Origin: Bacteroidales bacterium
GTDB lineage: Bacteria > Bacteroidota > Bacteroidia > Bacteroidales > F082
Reading direction: 5' to 3'
Assembly: GCA_024400195.1 (NCBI GenBank)
Contig: JAKSNC010000004.1
Span: 20,249-84,248, forward strand
DNA: 64,000 nucleotides
In this document: positions 35,595-45,323 of the stretch, piece after piece
Position numbering within the stretch: position 1 is the stretch's first letter
How the letters are laid out: every line of letters starts with the position of its first letter
Translations under genes and position numbers: made by a program
The notes under the pieces: generated by a model
Databases searched by the model: none
Seen by the model: only the letters and a program-made list of their open reading frames with translations
Told to the model about the DNA's origin: nothing

Positions 35595-38500
35595 TTATCG
35601 TTTTACGACTTTTTCCGTTGTAGTTTTTCCGTCTTTATTAAAAATCTTCACGACATAAACACCTGACGCCCAATTTTTCACATAAAGTGTCTTTTCTTTT
35701 GAAGAAACGACTTTCCTACCGGTGATGTCATATATCTCATAATGTTCAACCTCATCCGCAAAGTTCATCACCTCTTCAGTCGGATTGGGATAGACAAAAC
35801 TGTCTTTTTCAGTGACTTCTTTGACACCGGCATAACCGCAGACCTCGTTTGAATGTTCGTATTCACAGCCATTCAAGACCGTCGTGAACGTGTAGCAATA
35901 ATGATCCCATTTGAGGCTGTCATCGGCGTAAACAGTTGATTTTACGTCAGTTGCGACGACATTTCCATTACGGTAAATATTGTACGACATGTCATTCAAG
36001 ATTTCATCCGACACATCGGTGTATGCACGCAGCATCCACGAATAATCCATATCGAATTGCGACAGAGGCTTCCATAAAGCACCTGATTTGAGCAGTGCGC
36101 TGTTATCATTCCCGACATACCGGCACACCGGCGCGGGCGACTGTGCACCTGCAGCCTTGACCGAGATCCACAACGCCTTGGTGTTGTCAAACTCCACATT
36201 CTTGGAGAGATTGAATTTCACCCATTGGTTGATGCCCGTCATCGTAACCTTTTCTGTATGAATGACATTTACGCTGGAAGCATTATTACCATTATGAATC
36301 TTGAAAGTATATTCGGAAGCTGTGCCGTCCCACATCTCAATGGCTGTAATCTTTCGACCTTCGAAAAATTGAAGCAGGTCCGGAGTAAACTTCACCGCCC
36401 AGTTAGTGGAAAAACTTCCTATGTTTGTGACATATTCATCATTTACGTAACTGAGCTTGCCGTATGTTGACGGAGCGTCCCACGACAACGCCGCTATAGT
36501 GTCAAATTCACCTGCAAGTGCCGATGAATCAGCGCAATAATTCATCATGAAGACATTGGCGGAAACCCAATCCGACTGTCCGGCACCGCTTGACACTTCA
36601 TAGATTATACGGCCTGAGCCGGGAATGTTGGCATCGGTATAAGAACTTGTCGCGACATCGGCTATGACCTCGCCGTTACGTCTCACGCTGTAAGACTGCG
36701 TCTCTACAAATGAAGTCCAGTTCAGAATAACGCTTGTGCCATCGACAACAGCGGTGAAGTTTTGAGGTTCAACGAAGACATTGCCAGCAGCGGCGATGAA
36801 TGTCTGCACCGGCTGTCCGTTCTTAAAATCATTGTCACTCAACGAGGTATTGACGTTGTTCAGCGAGAAATGGCATTTACTCTCATCCCAACCGCCGTTC
36901 CATGCAGCGGTGACTTTCGTTCCGGCAGGGACAACGACCCTTGCCAACTTCTCCGCACCTTCGTTGCTGTATATCGTTAAATACTGTTCCGGCATGGCGT
37001 TGTCGAACGAAAGAGCAAGCTCCGCACCCTGCCAGCCTTTATCGGTATCAGCTGTCATAGTGATGTTAATCTCAGCCAAAGCACCAAGCATAACACTTTG
37101 TTTTTCAGAACGATAAGACACTTCGCCGCCACATATCGATTTCACATAATACTCATGATAGCCGTCTCCGATTTCTCCTATTTCGGAATAAAAATTGTCT
37201 GTAACATTTTCCGCAATAAGCTGCTCATCGCGATAGACTTTGTACGAATCCGCGCCATCGACAGCATTCCATGTCAAATCAACATGGCTGTGACTCACCA
37301 CATTTGCCACTAAATTTTTAGGAACTATCTCGTGGTTCAGAGGACAGAAAGTGAACTGCATCCTATTATTTCCGGCGGTTTTTATGTTGCAGATGTTGAA
37401 AGTGTCATCGACAATGCCATTGTTAACCCACGGGTATGCCTGAGTATTTTTGTTAAATTCGGTCCTACCGACGACATCGCTGAAGTGAGCATCACCCAAC
37501 GCACCTGTTTTGTCTATGTAGCCGCCCGGACTAAAGACGTAAACTTCATCAAGCACATCGACTCCGTTAAAATCGGCACCGCCGTAGAAATTCTCATCAA
37601 TTCTGGAAATGGTTATGCCGCGTCCGGGGATACCGTGGTCATAATAATTATCCTCATCGCGGAACTGCAACAGATAATATTGTTTCGGGGCACCTGTCGG
37701 GATGAGATATCCGTTACGGCGTCCGCCCTCCCATGTGTTGGCCTCCAAGGTGTAAGTGCCATATTCTGTGATAGTCGGTATCTCCTCTATCCAGTTCCCG
37801 TATCTATGTTTGAGCCATACACACGAACTCTGCGGCGGGTTTGAAGTGCCGCACATCAAGTCCCAATGACCGGCCGGATCTGGTGGACAGTTATAATGGT
37901 ATAGGTCGGGAGCACCGAGTGAGTGGAACATCTCGTGGCACAAGGTCGAGACCGTGAAATATGTCGATGCCGACTCAAGTTGAAAGTTGAAATTCAAAAC
38001 CTGCACGCCGTTGATAAAAATCTCACGCTCGTAAAACGACCACTTATGAGGCCATAGAAGGTCACCCCAGTCGCCGACATTGCCCTTCACCACGAAAACC
38101 ATGTTGTCAACAACGCCGTCGTTATTGCAGTCGATGTTCAAATCTTCCGGAATCATCGGCTTGACATATTCAATGGCGCGTTCAAGCAGGTCGAACTCAC
38201 GTTGCGCACTTTCTTCCTTATTTCGATAACCAATCGTGTTGTTGGCACTGTACGGACGGTAATAATTGCGCGGATGAATATCTTCATACGACAAAATCTG
38301 TTCGCCGTCAAATTCCGGATAAAAATACGAGTTTATAAACAACTGATTGTAAGAGAATTGTTTAAAAAACTTGCGCATCGACTCGTCCTCATCATTATTC
38401 CCATTGAACATGGCATTGACCGTGCTTGCATGAGTCGTTATTTCAGAGTCGCCGTTGAAGCGGATGAAAACGGTAAGGTTACTGAAAACGCCGTGATTTG

Positions 38501-38891
38501 TCTCGCCGTCGCGATGGCTTTGCTTCCACTCACGGAACTCATCCAAGTGCATCGCCTTGACTCTGCTCTGATATTCCTCATTCGAAATCATGATTCCGGG
38601 TTGAAGACCGACAGCCGCCGGATCGACTTTACCTGCTATATATTCCGTTGCAATAATTTGATTGTCAGCATTTTTATCAGCATAAACAAAATAACCATCT
38701 TCATTTTGAACGATAGTGAAATCGTTGATATCGTGAAGACGGTTGTAAAATTCATCGCCTGAAGCGTAACACACGAGCGTATCGCCATTAGGTTGAATCA
38801 TAATCCTTTTAACATTTTTCAAAGGAGCCGCAAAAACGCACAAAGTACTGAATATCAATAAAAATTGTGCAACAAGTTGAATCTTTTTCAT
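35595..38891 (-). CDS. Secreted M6-family metalloprotease with T9SS sorting domain
   Basis: A 1098-residue secreted zinc protease of the immune-inhibitor-A (M6) type. The start at 38891 is chosen because it directly begins a signal peptide (MKKIQLVAQFLLIFSTLCVFA); an upstream in-frame Met adds 25 unlikely residues. The zinc site is LCHEMFHSLGAPDLYH (HExxHxxGxPD, about residue 318). After the catalytic domain come fibronectin-type III-like domains (one with HVDLTWNAVDGADSYKVYR, about 560) and a jelly-roll-like adhesion region (about 830-960). The last 75 residues are a type A T9SS C-terminal domain, with VYPNPTEEVMNF, YDITGRKV and GVYVVKI. It stands alone and is convergent with the barrel gene. 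Confidence 0.92.
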   Translation of the reverse strand: MKKIQLVAQFLLIFSTLCVFAAPLKNVKRIMIQPNGDTLVCYASGDEFYNRLHDINDFTIVQNEDGYFVYADKNADNQIIATEYIAGKVDPAAVGLQPGIMISNEEYQSRVKAMHLDEFREWKQSHRDGETNHGVFSNLTVFIRFNGDSEITTHASTVNAMFNGNNDEDESMRKFFKQFSYNQLFINSYFYPEFDGEQILSYEDIHPRNYYRPYSANNTIGYRNKEESAQREFDLLERAIEYVKPMIPEDLNIDCNNDGVVDNMVFVVKGNVGDWGDLLWPHKWSFYEREIFINGVQVLNFNFQLESASTYFTVSTLCHEMFHSLGAPDLYHYNCPPDPAGHWDLMCGTSNPPQSSCVWLKHRYGNWIEEIPTITEYGTYTLEANTWEGGRRNGYLIPTGAPKQYYLLQFRDEDNYYDHGIPGRGITISRIDENFYGGADFNGVDVLDEVYVFSPGGYIDKTGALGDAHFSDVVGRTEFNKNTQAYPWVNNGIVDDTFNICNIKTAGNNRMQFTFCPLNHEIVPKNLVANVVSHSHVDLTWNAVDGADSYKVYRDEQLIAENVTDNFYSEIGEIGDGYHEYYVKSICGGEVSYRSEKQSVMLGALAEINITMTADTDKGWQGAELALSFDNAMPEQYLTIYSNEGAEKLARVVVPAGTKVTAAWNGGWDESKCHFSLNNVNTSLSDNDFKNGQPVQTFIAAAGNVFVEPQNFTAVVDGTSVILNWTSFVETQSYSVRRNGEVIADVATSSYTDANIPGSGRIIYEVSSGAGQSDWVSANVFMMNYCADSSALAGEFDTIAALSWDAPSTYGKLSYVNDEYVTNIGSFSTNWAVKFTPDLLQFFEGRKITAIEMWDGTASEYTFKIHNGNNASSVNVIHTEKVTMTGINQWVKFNLSKNVEFDNTKALWISVKAAGAQSPAPVCRYVGNDNSALLKSGALWKPLSQFDMDYSWMLRAYTDVSDEILNDMSYNIYRNGNVVATDVKSTVYADDSLKWDHYCYTFTTVLNGCEYEHSNEVCGYAGVKEVTEKDSFVYPNPTEEVMNFADEVEHYEIYDITGRKVVSSKEKTLYVKNWASGVYVVKIFNKDGKTTTEKVVKR

Positions 38892-39205
38892 CTTTTTATA
38901 AGTTTTAGATTGCGAAATTACAAAATTTATAACGATTCGCTGTAAAAATGATTGATTTTGTTTCACTTTTATTGATATCCGATAAAATGAGATATAAAAC
39001 GTGACTTTGATGAGCCGAATGCAGAAAACGGATGGAACAAATTGCGGCTTTGCTCAAATCGAAAACATTAAACAACGATCCATATATTAGCCCAGAAGCC
39101 GCCATAGAACGCCGCATCGAGATTCTCGGCTGCAGATGTGGGGAGTAAGAAATAATTACTTCAAAAAGAACAACGGCGAGCCACAAAAAAAACTCGCCGT
39201 AACTA
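38892..39205. other. Intergenic region with a short orphan frame
   Basis: The 314 bases between the M6 protease and the restriction gene hold no clear gene. A 38-codon plus-strand frame at 39032-39148 ends SPEAAIERRIEILGCRCGE. It has a coding-like composition but no ribosome binding site and I do not recognise it; it could be another orphan gene tail. A terminator hairpin follows at 39173-39200. Confidence 0.4.
39173..39200 (-). terminator. Hairpin after the restriction-modification gene
   Basis: ACGGCGAG (39173-39180) pairs perfectly with CTCGCCGT (39193-39200). On the minus strand, TTCTTTTTGA follows the stem. It lies just downstream of the single-chain restriction-modification gene. Confidence 0.65.
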
Positions 39206-42200
39206 TTATTCCAACCACTTCTTCAAAATTTCATTTTTCTTGCCTGCCGATTCGTTTATTATACTTTGCAATTCTGCAATTTTGGTTTCGATCTGTTCGA
39301 TTTGGGAAACAATGGCTTGCTGGTCGGAAAGAGAAGGTATCTTTAACATACTTCTTTTTAAAAATTTATAATGTCGCTCATATTTTTCAGCATTTTCAAT
39401 TTCAAGTTGTTGCAATGCATAGTACGCATATTTCGGCATTACGGAGCTGCTGTTAAATTTCATTAACTGTGTTCCATCCGCCCCTCGAACAAATTCAAAA
39501 TCAACATACTTAAAAGTACAACTATGGTCACCAAAAACAACTAATGGTAAATCTGTAATCACTTTTTCATCATTGCAATATCCAGCAATTAATCTTCCTC
39601 TTTCTTGTGTAATGACAGGAATATTCCCATTTATTAATATTTTATCCTTGGGGATTTTGGTCGTGTTTCCGTGCACTTCAAGTAATAGTTTTTCGACTAC
39701 TATCGCATCTCCATCAACAGCAGACATTTTCCTCCCAATCTCCTTTTTCAATTCCCCAATCTTCTTTTCTGATTTTTCTCTTTCGGTATCAATAGCAGAA
39801 CATTCGGAAACTATTTGTTGTTGAATTTCAAGCGGTGGAAGGGGAATTTGAACTTCTTCAATGGTATTAGACAAATTATTAATGTTCGAGCCTGTTGCTA
39901 ATCCTCTTAATAAATTACGATAATCTTCTGCAATCAAACAATTATATAAATACGAGGGTAATATATTGTTTTTTACTCGAAGAATCCCCATAAAGCCACC
40001 TGCAAAATAATTCGTGTTTTCTTTGATTAATGTTAATTTCCCAATATGACTTAAACTTCCGCTAGATAAACACATAAAAATATCATTCTTCTTTAATTGT
40101 TTTTCGCCATCAAATTTCTTAGAATCAATTACAAATACTTTTTTATTAACCTCAAAAACACCATCTAATGTAATATTGTCTGCTGTTAACACAATATTTG
40201 AAGTTTCTGTTTGAGTTTGCTCGTTTTTTGAATAGGTAACTCCTCGTATTATTTGCGTAAGATTTCCTAACTTTTCCAACAGGTATTTACTCTTAATCTC
40301 CACTTCTTTTTGAGCAGTGGTTTTTATCGCCTTGTCAAATGTTGTTCTGCTAAAATCGAGCATATCCGCCAATGAATAATAAGCGGTGTATTGTGCCAAA
40401 TCATCGGCAATTGTTGTTTTGGCATCTGCAAATGTGTTGCGAACTGCACAAGCCAATGTACCTCGTGCAAATCGGTCGGAGTCATTATAGAGTTTGCCGC
40501 CCTTTTGATTTATCACAATTCCTTCAGCACCTTTTCGGTTGCTCCAATCATAACCCAAAAATGCTTTTTGCTGTGCATTATCAGCTGGGGCTGTAATGAC
40601 CAATGTGGTTTGCTTATGCACTAAAGTAAAGTATTTGACTTTTTGTATTTCAATATTTTTTACAAAATCATAAAAACGTCGTAATTCTTCTGATTGTCGT
40701 TCTTCGGCGGTTAGTTTTTTGGAATATTTTTGTGCGTTTGGGTTAAATGCCTCAACATATTCTTTAAAGTAATTCAATGTTTTTATTTCGTTGAGCGAAT
40801 ATTCTTCTTTTGCGAATTTCAGATAAACATCTTTTTCAACTTCTATTTTCCGAACATACGCATCAAGCACATTAGCGTCTTCCCATTCGTCGTTTACATC
40901 GCCTTTTGTTATTGCCTCGGCTACATCGTCTGCCAATTTCATTTGTACCGGTGGCTCGTCATATTTTTCAAGATACAACACCACTGTATTTGTTCCTGTT
41001 GCTCCAAATGTTTTGCTGCCAAAACAAACTATTGAACGCAACAAGAAATGAGACAATATTTTCTCTCGTGCGGCTTCGTAACTTCCACTGTTATTGCTCA
41101 GAATGCTTGAAGGCAATACTACGGCGGCAATGCCTTTGGGCTTTAAAAGCTGTGCAATGCGTTCAACAAACAACGTTTCTATCTCGCTCCCGTCGTTGCT
41201 TATTTTGCGGAGTATATCAAACGAATTGTTTTTGAGTTTCAAATGGCTTTTGAATGCTGATACGCTGTAAGGTGGATTTGCAACAAGAATGTCAAAAGTT
41301 CCGTTTTCGATGCTTTTTTCCGTGTAATTCTCCAAACCGTCGCCAAATATGATTTGAGAACCACCAGCACCATTCATAAACATGGAAATTTTGCTTACGC
41401 GAGCAAGACGATAGTCTTTTTCAATGCCATAAATGTGTTTTTCAACCCACGAATTTTCAGCATCTTTTCTTACAGCGTTTATTGCTTCAACAGCTTCGGT
41501 CAAAAAATGACCTGCACCGCAGGCATAATCTATTACGCGCGGCAAACCGCATTCCGAAATGTAATTTTGCAACGGCAGACAATCCCAAATAAAACGTGTA
41601 ATAGGTGTCGGAGTGAAAAATTGACCTTCGTTCTGCTTAAAACCTTTGTTCAATAGTTGCTCAAACAAGTCGCCCAAAAATTGGTGTTTATTTGGGTAGA
41701 CAATGCGATATGATTGAAAAAGTGTAACCATTTCCACCAAAATTTTACCGTTCTGATAGAATAGTTCTTCGTTGTGAACGTCTTTAAAAGCGAAATCGTT
41801 GTTTGAATAGAATTTCAAAATACGGATTGTATTGTTCAAATCTTCAATGGCGGCTTTTCGCTGTCTGCCTGTATATTGTTGAAACAAATCTTTTGCGTAG
41901 TCGGCTGACACATAGAAGATTTTCTCTTTCATAAATTCTTCCATTCCTTCTTTGTGAAGGCGTTGCAAACGGTCTTGCAAACTTTCGTAGGTGTCGCTTC
42001 CTTGCTTATATTGAAATTCCACTTCCTCAAAATCTTGCTTCTTTATTTCGTCAACCAGTTTGCAAATAAACAAAGCAATCAATCTGTTGAAGGCGTTTTC
42101 CTTATCGCTCACATTGTTATGGCGAAGTATTTCTTCAAACCGGTTTACTATTTTATCTTCAGGCTTAAAATCTATCAAATCTTTTTTACGCAATGGTTTA

Positions 42201-42901
42201 ATACCGATTTTGTAAGCAGTATTATCTTCGCCAAATATTAAATTGTCGTAAAAATCGCCATTATAAGTTTCTTTCCACACTTCAAACTTTTCACGAGCAG
42301 AATAAGCTTTTTCATATAGTTTGATATTATCATCGTTTTTGGAAACCAATTTTATATTGGCATCGTCAGAACAACAAATTGTATGACATTTACACATAAC
42401 TTTATCATCAGTGTAATCCGAAGCATATAAAGCCAACCATTGCGCAGAACGTTCCTGTTGCCAGTAACTAAAAACTTGCCCACCATCAGCTTGCGTGTCT
42501 TTCCATGCTTTGTCAAATTCCCTTCCCGCTGTTTTGCATTCAATTATCAGCAAAACATCATTACTTTCAGATTGATAAACAATCACGTCGGCACGAGCAC
42601 TTTTTTGTTCATGCCCAAGTGTCCACACTTTTTCCAATTCAATATGTTCAGGACGATAGCCTTTGTCAAGCAAGCGCGCAACACATTCAAAAACGACCAT
42701 ATTCTCTTTATGTTCTTCATCAAAAACAGTGTTTCGTTCGCGTCCTCGAACTTGTTCTGGAAAAACAAGTTTCTGTGTGTTGAAATCCACAGACATCACG
42801 CAATTTAAATTGTTATGAAATGTCTTTGATAGTATATTGGTTTCATTTTCTTGAAAACCTAAATCTTCAAGTAGATTGTGGAAGTTGTCTTTTGTAATCA
42901 T
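39206..42901 (-). CDS. Single-chain restriction-modification-specificity protein (HsdR_N nuclease, N6-adenine methylase, HsdS)
   Basis: One 1231-residue polypeptide joins three functions. Residues about 30-140 are a type I HsdR N-terminal-like PD-(D/E)XK nuclease: RADVIVYQ (Asp105), LLIIECKTA (Glu121, Lys123) and a downstream Q..SY motif. Residues about 270-720 are an N6-adenine methyltransferase with SAM motif DYACGAGHF (about 457) and catalytic NPPY (about 541). Residues about 880-1231 hold HsdS-like target recognition domains, with conserved segments QIPLPPLEIQQQIV and KIPSLSDQQAIVSQI and coiled coils. No helicase/translocase is present, so it should behave like a type IIG enzyme with type I parts. 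GC is lower than in flanking core genes, indicating transfer. Confidence 0.88.
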   Translation of the reverse strand: MITKDNFHNLLEDLGFQENETNILSKTFHNNLNCVMSVDFNTQKLVFPEQVRGRERNTVFDEEHKENMVVFECVARLLDKGYRPEHIELEKVWTLGHEQKSARADVIVYQSESNDVLLIIECKTAGREFDKAWKDTQADGGQVFSYWQQERSAQWLALYASDYTDDKVMCKCHTICCSDDANIKLVSKNDDNIKLYEKAYSAREKFEVWKETYNGDFYDNLIFGEDNTAYKIGIKPLRKKDLIDFKPEDKIVNRFEEILRHNNVSDKENAFNRLIALFICKLVDEIKKQDFEEVEFQYKQGSDTYESLQDRLQRLHKEGMEEFMKEKIFYVSADYAKDLFQQYTGRQRKAAIEDLNNTIRILKFYSNNDFAFKDVHNEELFYQNGKILVEMVTLFQSYRIVYPNKHQFLGDLFEQLLNKGFKQNEGQFFTPTPITRFIWDCLPLQNYISECGLPRVIDYACGAGHFLTEAVEAINAVRKDAENSWVEKHIYGIEKDYRLARVSKISMFMNGAGGSQIIFGDGLENYTEKSIENGTFDILVANPPYSVSAFKSHLKLKNNSFDILRKISNDGSEIETLFVERIAQLLKPKGIAAVVLPSSILSNNSGSYEAAREKILSHFLLRSIVCFGSKTFGATGTNTVVLYLEKYDEPPVQMKLADDVAEAITKGDVNDEWEDANVLDAYVRKIEVEKDVYLKFAKEEYSLNEIKTLNYFKEYVEAFNPNAQKYSKKLTAEERQSEELRRFYDFVKNIEIQKVKYFTLVHKQTTLVITAPADNAQQKAFLGYDWSNRKGAEGIVINQKGGKLYNDSDRFARGTLACAVRNTFADAKTTIADDLAQYTAYYSLADMLDFSRTTFDKAIKTTAQKEVEIKSKYLLEKLGNLTQIIRGVTYSKNEQTQTETSNIVLTADNITLDGVFEVNKKVFVIDSKKFDGEKQLKKNDIFMCLSSGSLSHIGKLTLIKENTNYFAGGFMGILRVKNNILPSYLYNCLIAEDYRNLLRGLATGSNINNLSNTIEEVQIPLPPLEIQQQIVSECSAIDTEREKSEKKIGELKKEIGRKMSAVDGDAIVVEKLLLEVHGNTTKIPKDKILINGNIPVITQERGRLIAGYCNDEKVITDLPLVVFGDHSCTFKYVDFEFVRGADGTQLMKFNSSSVMPKYAYYALQQLEIENAEKYERHYKFLKRSMLKIPSLSDQQAIVSQIEQIETKIAELQSIINESAGKKNEILKKWLE

Positions 42902-42919
42902 TTTGCGGTTTACTCTTTA

Positions 42920-43067
42920 GGCGTCTGGCACTTGTCCCCTACGAACACAGAACGTGGACGAACTCGTCCAAAACTGCGGTCGTAGGAAACCGGATGTACA
43001 GACAAGAACGCCCACGTAAACGGGCATTCACACATCTGTTCCGGTACATCAAATGAAATTTCCTACG
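42920..43067. promoter_or_regulatory. Strongly foldable leader element with alternative stems
   Basis: The 233-base gap upstream of the restriction gene contains two competing folds. Fold A: CCTACGA (42938-42944) with TCGTAGG (42980-42986), enclosing TGGACGA/TCGTCCA (42955-42961/42964-42970). Outside it, CTTGTC/GACAAG (42931-42936/43001-43006) and GGCGT/ACGCC (42920-42924/43008-43012). Fold B: CGTAGGAAA (42981-42989) with TTTCCTACG (43059-43067), enclosing GATGTAC/GTACATC (42993-42999/43044-43050) and an inner hairpin with GCCC/GGGC. The CGTAGG strand is shared, so A and B exclude each other. It could be an attenuator, a structured RNA or a mobile-element end. Confidence 0.6.
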
Positions 43068-43091
43068 TTTCAGTTTTCTTGGAACAAATAG

Positions 43092-43115
43092 CAAACGCTA
43101 TGATTAATAATATGT
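43092..43115 (-). repeat. Repeated leader, copy 1
   Basis: A 24-base sequence beginning CAAACGCTATGATT on the plus strand, present three times in this segment (also 44189-44212 and 45324-45347). This copy lies 190 bases before the restriction gene start and just after the first DUF1016 gene. It differs from the other two by one base (AATAAT for TATAAT). Confidence 0.8.
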
Positions 43116-43134
43116 TTAGTTAAATGTTTTTACT

Positions 43135-44175
43135 CTATTTTATCTTTTCGTTTTGTAAGTTAAACAATTCTTTTTGTGCTTCTATCTCCCTGCGGAGTTC
43201 TTCTTCGGTAGGCATTAGAGGCATATATTTAGCGGCAAATAAATTATCGCTATCCCGTAATATGGAATAACGTGCAATGTCTTTGCTCGTTTCGCTACAA
43301 AGTACAATTCCTATGGTTGGATTGTCGCCTTCGGTACGTTTTAAATCATCGTACATTCGTACATACATATCCATCTGTCCGACATCCTGATGAGTTATCT
43401 GTCCCTTTTTCAAATCAATCAGAACAAAACACTTCAAAATGTAGTTGTAGAACACCAAATCGATATAAAAATCACCTGCATCGGTGAAGATGTGCTGTTG
43501 CCGTGCAACAAAGGCAAATCCGCGTCCCAATTCAACGAGAAAATCCTGTAGATGTTGTATGAGTCCTTTTTCCAGCTCGGTCTCTGTAAAGTCTGTATTT
43601 TGCTTGAATCCAAGAAATTCAGCCATTATTGGACTTTTCAGGATTTCCAACTTGTCAACATTATTGTCTTTCTCGGTATTCTCAACCAACTGCGGTTGCT
43701 TGAAATGGCGTTCATAATATTGCGTGGATATGTTTCTGTCAAGTGTGCGCACACTCCACATTTCTTGCGAGGCGGTAAGCATATACCACCGAGCTGCAGT
43801 TATGTCATCTACCCGTAAAACAGTTCGTATATGCGACCATGACAAATTGCGCACACGCGTGTGCACAATTTCCAAATCATTGAATGTGAGGTAAAAAGAA
43901 CGAAAATACTGCAAGTTTCTTTTGCTGAATCCCTTGCCGTATGTCCGCGTCAATTCTTCAGAAAGCTGAGAGATTAGCTGAGTTCCGTATTCGGCACGGT
44001 TAGCACCTTTCTGTTCCTGTAACACAATACGTTCGCCTATTTTCCAATAGGTTTCAATCATCAGCTGGCTTACAGAAGCGTACGCTTGTTGGCGACCTTG
44101 CTCAACAATGTTCTTTACCTCCCTAAGGAAAGATGCATCAATGGAATTTCGTATGGTGTCGTTTTTGTCTCTCAT
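43135..44175 (-). CDS. DUF1016 (YhcG-type) PD-(D/E)XK nuclease family protein
   Basis: The 346-residue protein has the DUF1016 N-terminal domain (about 15-170, with YWKIGERIVLQEQ, YGKGFSKRNLQYFRSFYLTF and LSWSHIRTVLRVDD) and a C-terminal PD-(D/E)XK nuclease domain (about 180-330): FYIDLVFYNYILKCFVLIDLK, where the Asp and the DxK pair are the expected catalytic residues. YhcG proteins frequently occur inside type I restriction loci; their role there is not settled. It is transcribed towards the restriction gene, and the leader repeat lies 14 bases before its start. Confidence 0.88.
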   Translation of the reverse strand: MRDKNDTIRNSIDASFLREVKNIVEQGRQQAYASVSQLMIETYWKIGERIVLQEQKGANRAEYGTQLISQLSEELTRTYGKGFSKRNLQYFRSFYLTFNDLEIVHTRVRNLSWSHIRTVLRVDDITAARWYMLTASQEMWSVRTLDRNISTQYYERHFKQPQLVENTEKDNNVDKLEILKSPIMAEFLGFKQNTDFTETELEKGLIQHLQDFLVELGRGFAFVARQQHIFTDAGDFYIDLVFYNYILKCFVLIDLKKGQITHQDVGQMDMYVRMYDDLKRTEGDNPTIGIVLCSETSKDIARYSILRDSDNLFAAKYMPLMPTEEELRREIEAQKELFNLQNEKIK

Positions 44176-44188
44176 TTTAATTTCACGG

Positions 44189-44212
44189 CAAACGCTATGA
44201 TTTATAATATGT
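44189..44212 (-). repeat. Repeated leader, copy 2
   Basis: Same 24-base sequence as copy 3, starting CAAACGCTATGATT, 14 bases upstream of the intact DUF1016 gene and 42 bases past the end of the next one. On the minus strand it reads as an AT-rich promoter-like stretch ending TAGCGTTTG, close to the -7 box TAnnTTTG with one extra base. Confidence 0.8.
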
Positions 44213-44254
44213 TAGTTTAAAATTCTATCTGTTTTGTATATATTTTGTTTTAAA

Positions 44255-45307
44255 TTATCTGTTTGATATTAGTTTCTTAAGTTCCTCTTTGCTTGGCAAA
44301 ACCATTTCGTATTTTGCCGCAAAAATCTGATTATTGTTTAACGGAAGCGTGTATTCAACAACTGAATTTTCTTTATCTGCACAAAGCAGTAACCCAATTG
44401 TCGGATTTTCATCTTCCAGTTTCACTTCTCTGTCATAGTAATTCACATACATCTACATTTGTCCAATGTCCTGATGTTTCAGTTTTCCTTTTTTCAAATC
44501 TATCAGGACAAAAGATTTCAGCAGTCGGTTGTAAAACACCAAATCGATATAATAGTGTTCTTCGCTGAATGACAATCTTACCTGCCGTCCTACAAAGGTA
44601 AATCCCTTGCCCAATTCGAGCAAGAAAGCTTGCAGATTATCAATGAGCTTCTGCTCAAGTTTCTTTTCTGTATAATTCGGAAGCTCTGGAAGTCCGGTGA
44701 ACTCTAAAACATACGGATCTTTTAACAAGTCCTGTGGTTTTTCTACAATTTGTCCTTTTTTAGACAATTCTAAAATCTGTTCCTTATTCCGACTTAATGC
44801 AAGTCTTTCATACAACGAAGAATCAAACTGACGTTCAAGTTCACGTAGGCTCCAATGATTTTGGGTGGCTTCAATCTCATAGAAACTACGCTCGTCAGGG
44901 TCTGATATGCGCATGAGTTTCAAGTAATGCGACCACGACAATTGAAAATTTCGTAAACACTGTTTACGATTTTCAGGCTCTGATTTTATATCAACGGAAT
45001 TCGAATAAGTAATGAAAAACTTACGCATCAAGGTCAGATTTTCCACCGACCATCCTTTCCCAAAACGATGTGTCAACCGTTTAGACACTCCCTTCAACAA
45101 TTCCTGACCATACGTGGCCCTACTATTTCCATTTTGTTCATCTTCAACAATATAGCGTCCTATCTCATAATAGGTATATACCATAGCGGTATTTACAAAC
45201 GAAACGACTTTGGTACGTGCTTCCGTAATCAGCGCTTCAATGCGCGATGCAAGCACATCCGCACGGCCATTTTCGTCTTGAACAATATCTGTTTTTGTTT
45301 CTTTCAT
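44255..45307 (-). pseudogene. Second DUF1016 (YhcG-type) protein, interrupted by an amber codon
   Basis: A 350-codon DUF1016 gene read on the minus strand: N-terminal domain (RATYGQELLKGVSKRLTHRFG, LSWSHYLKLMRI) and nuclease domain (YYIDLVFYNRLLKSFVLIDLK), so the catalytic residues are retained. At 44453-44455 a TAG follows KHQDIGQM; the frame then continues MYVNYYDREVK to a normal stop. In the intact paralogue the position is Asp (GQMDMYV) and many relatives have Gln, so a single C-to-T change of CAG would explain it. The rest is undamaged, so the mutation is recent, or read-through occurs. The truncated 284-residue product would keep the catalytic core but lose the end of the domain. Confidence 0.85.
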
Positions 45308-45323
45308 AATTTGGAACAGCCAA

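Noticed and set aside
44453-44455. TAG as a pyrrolysine codon
   Set aside because: No pyl genes are in the window, the phylum is not known for it, and RF1 is encoded nearby.
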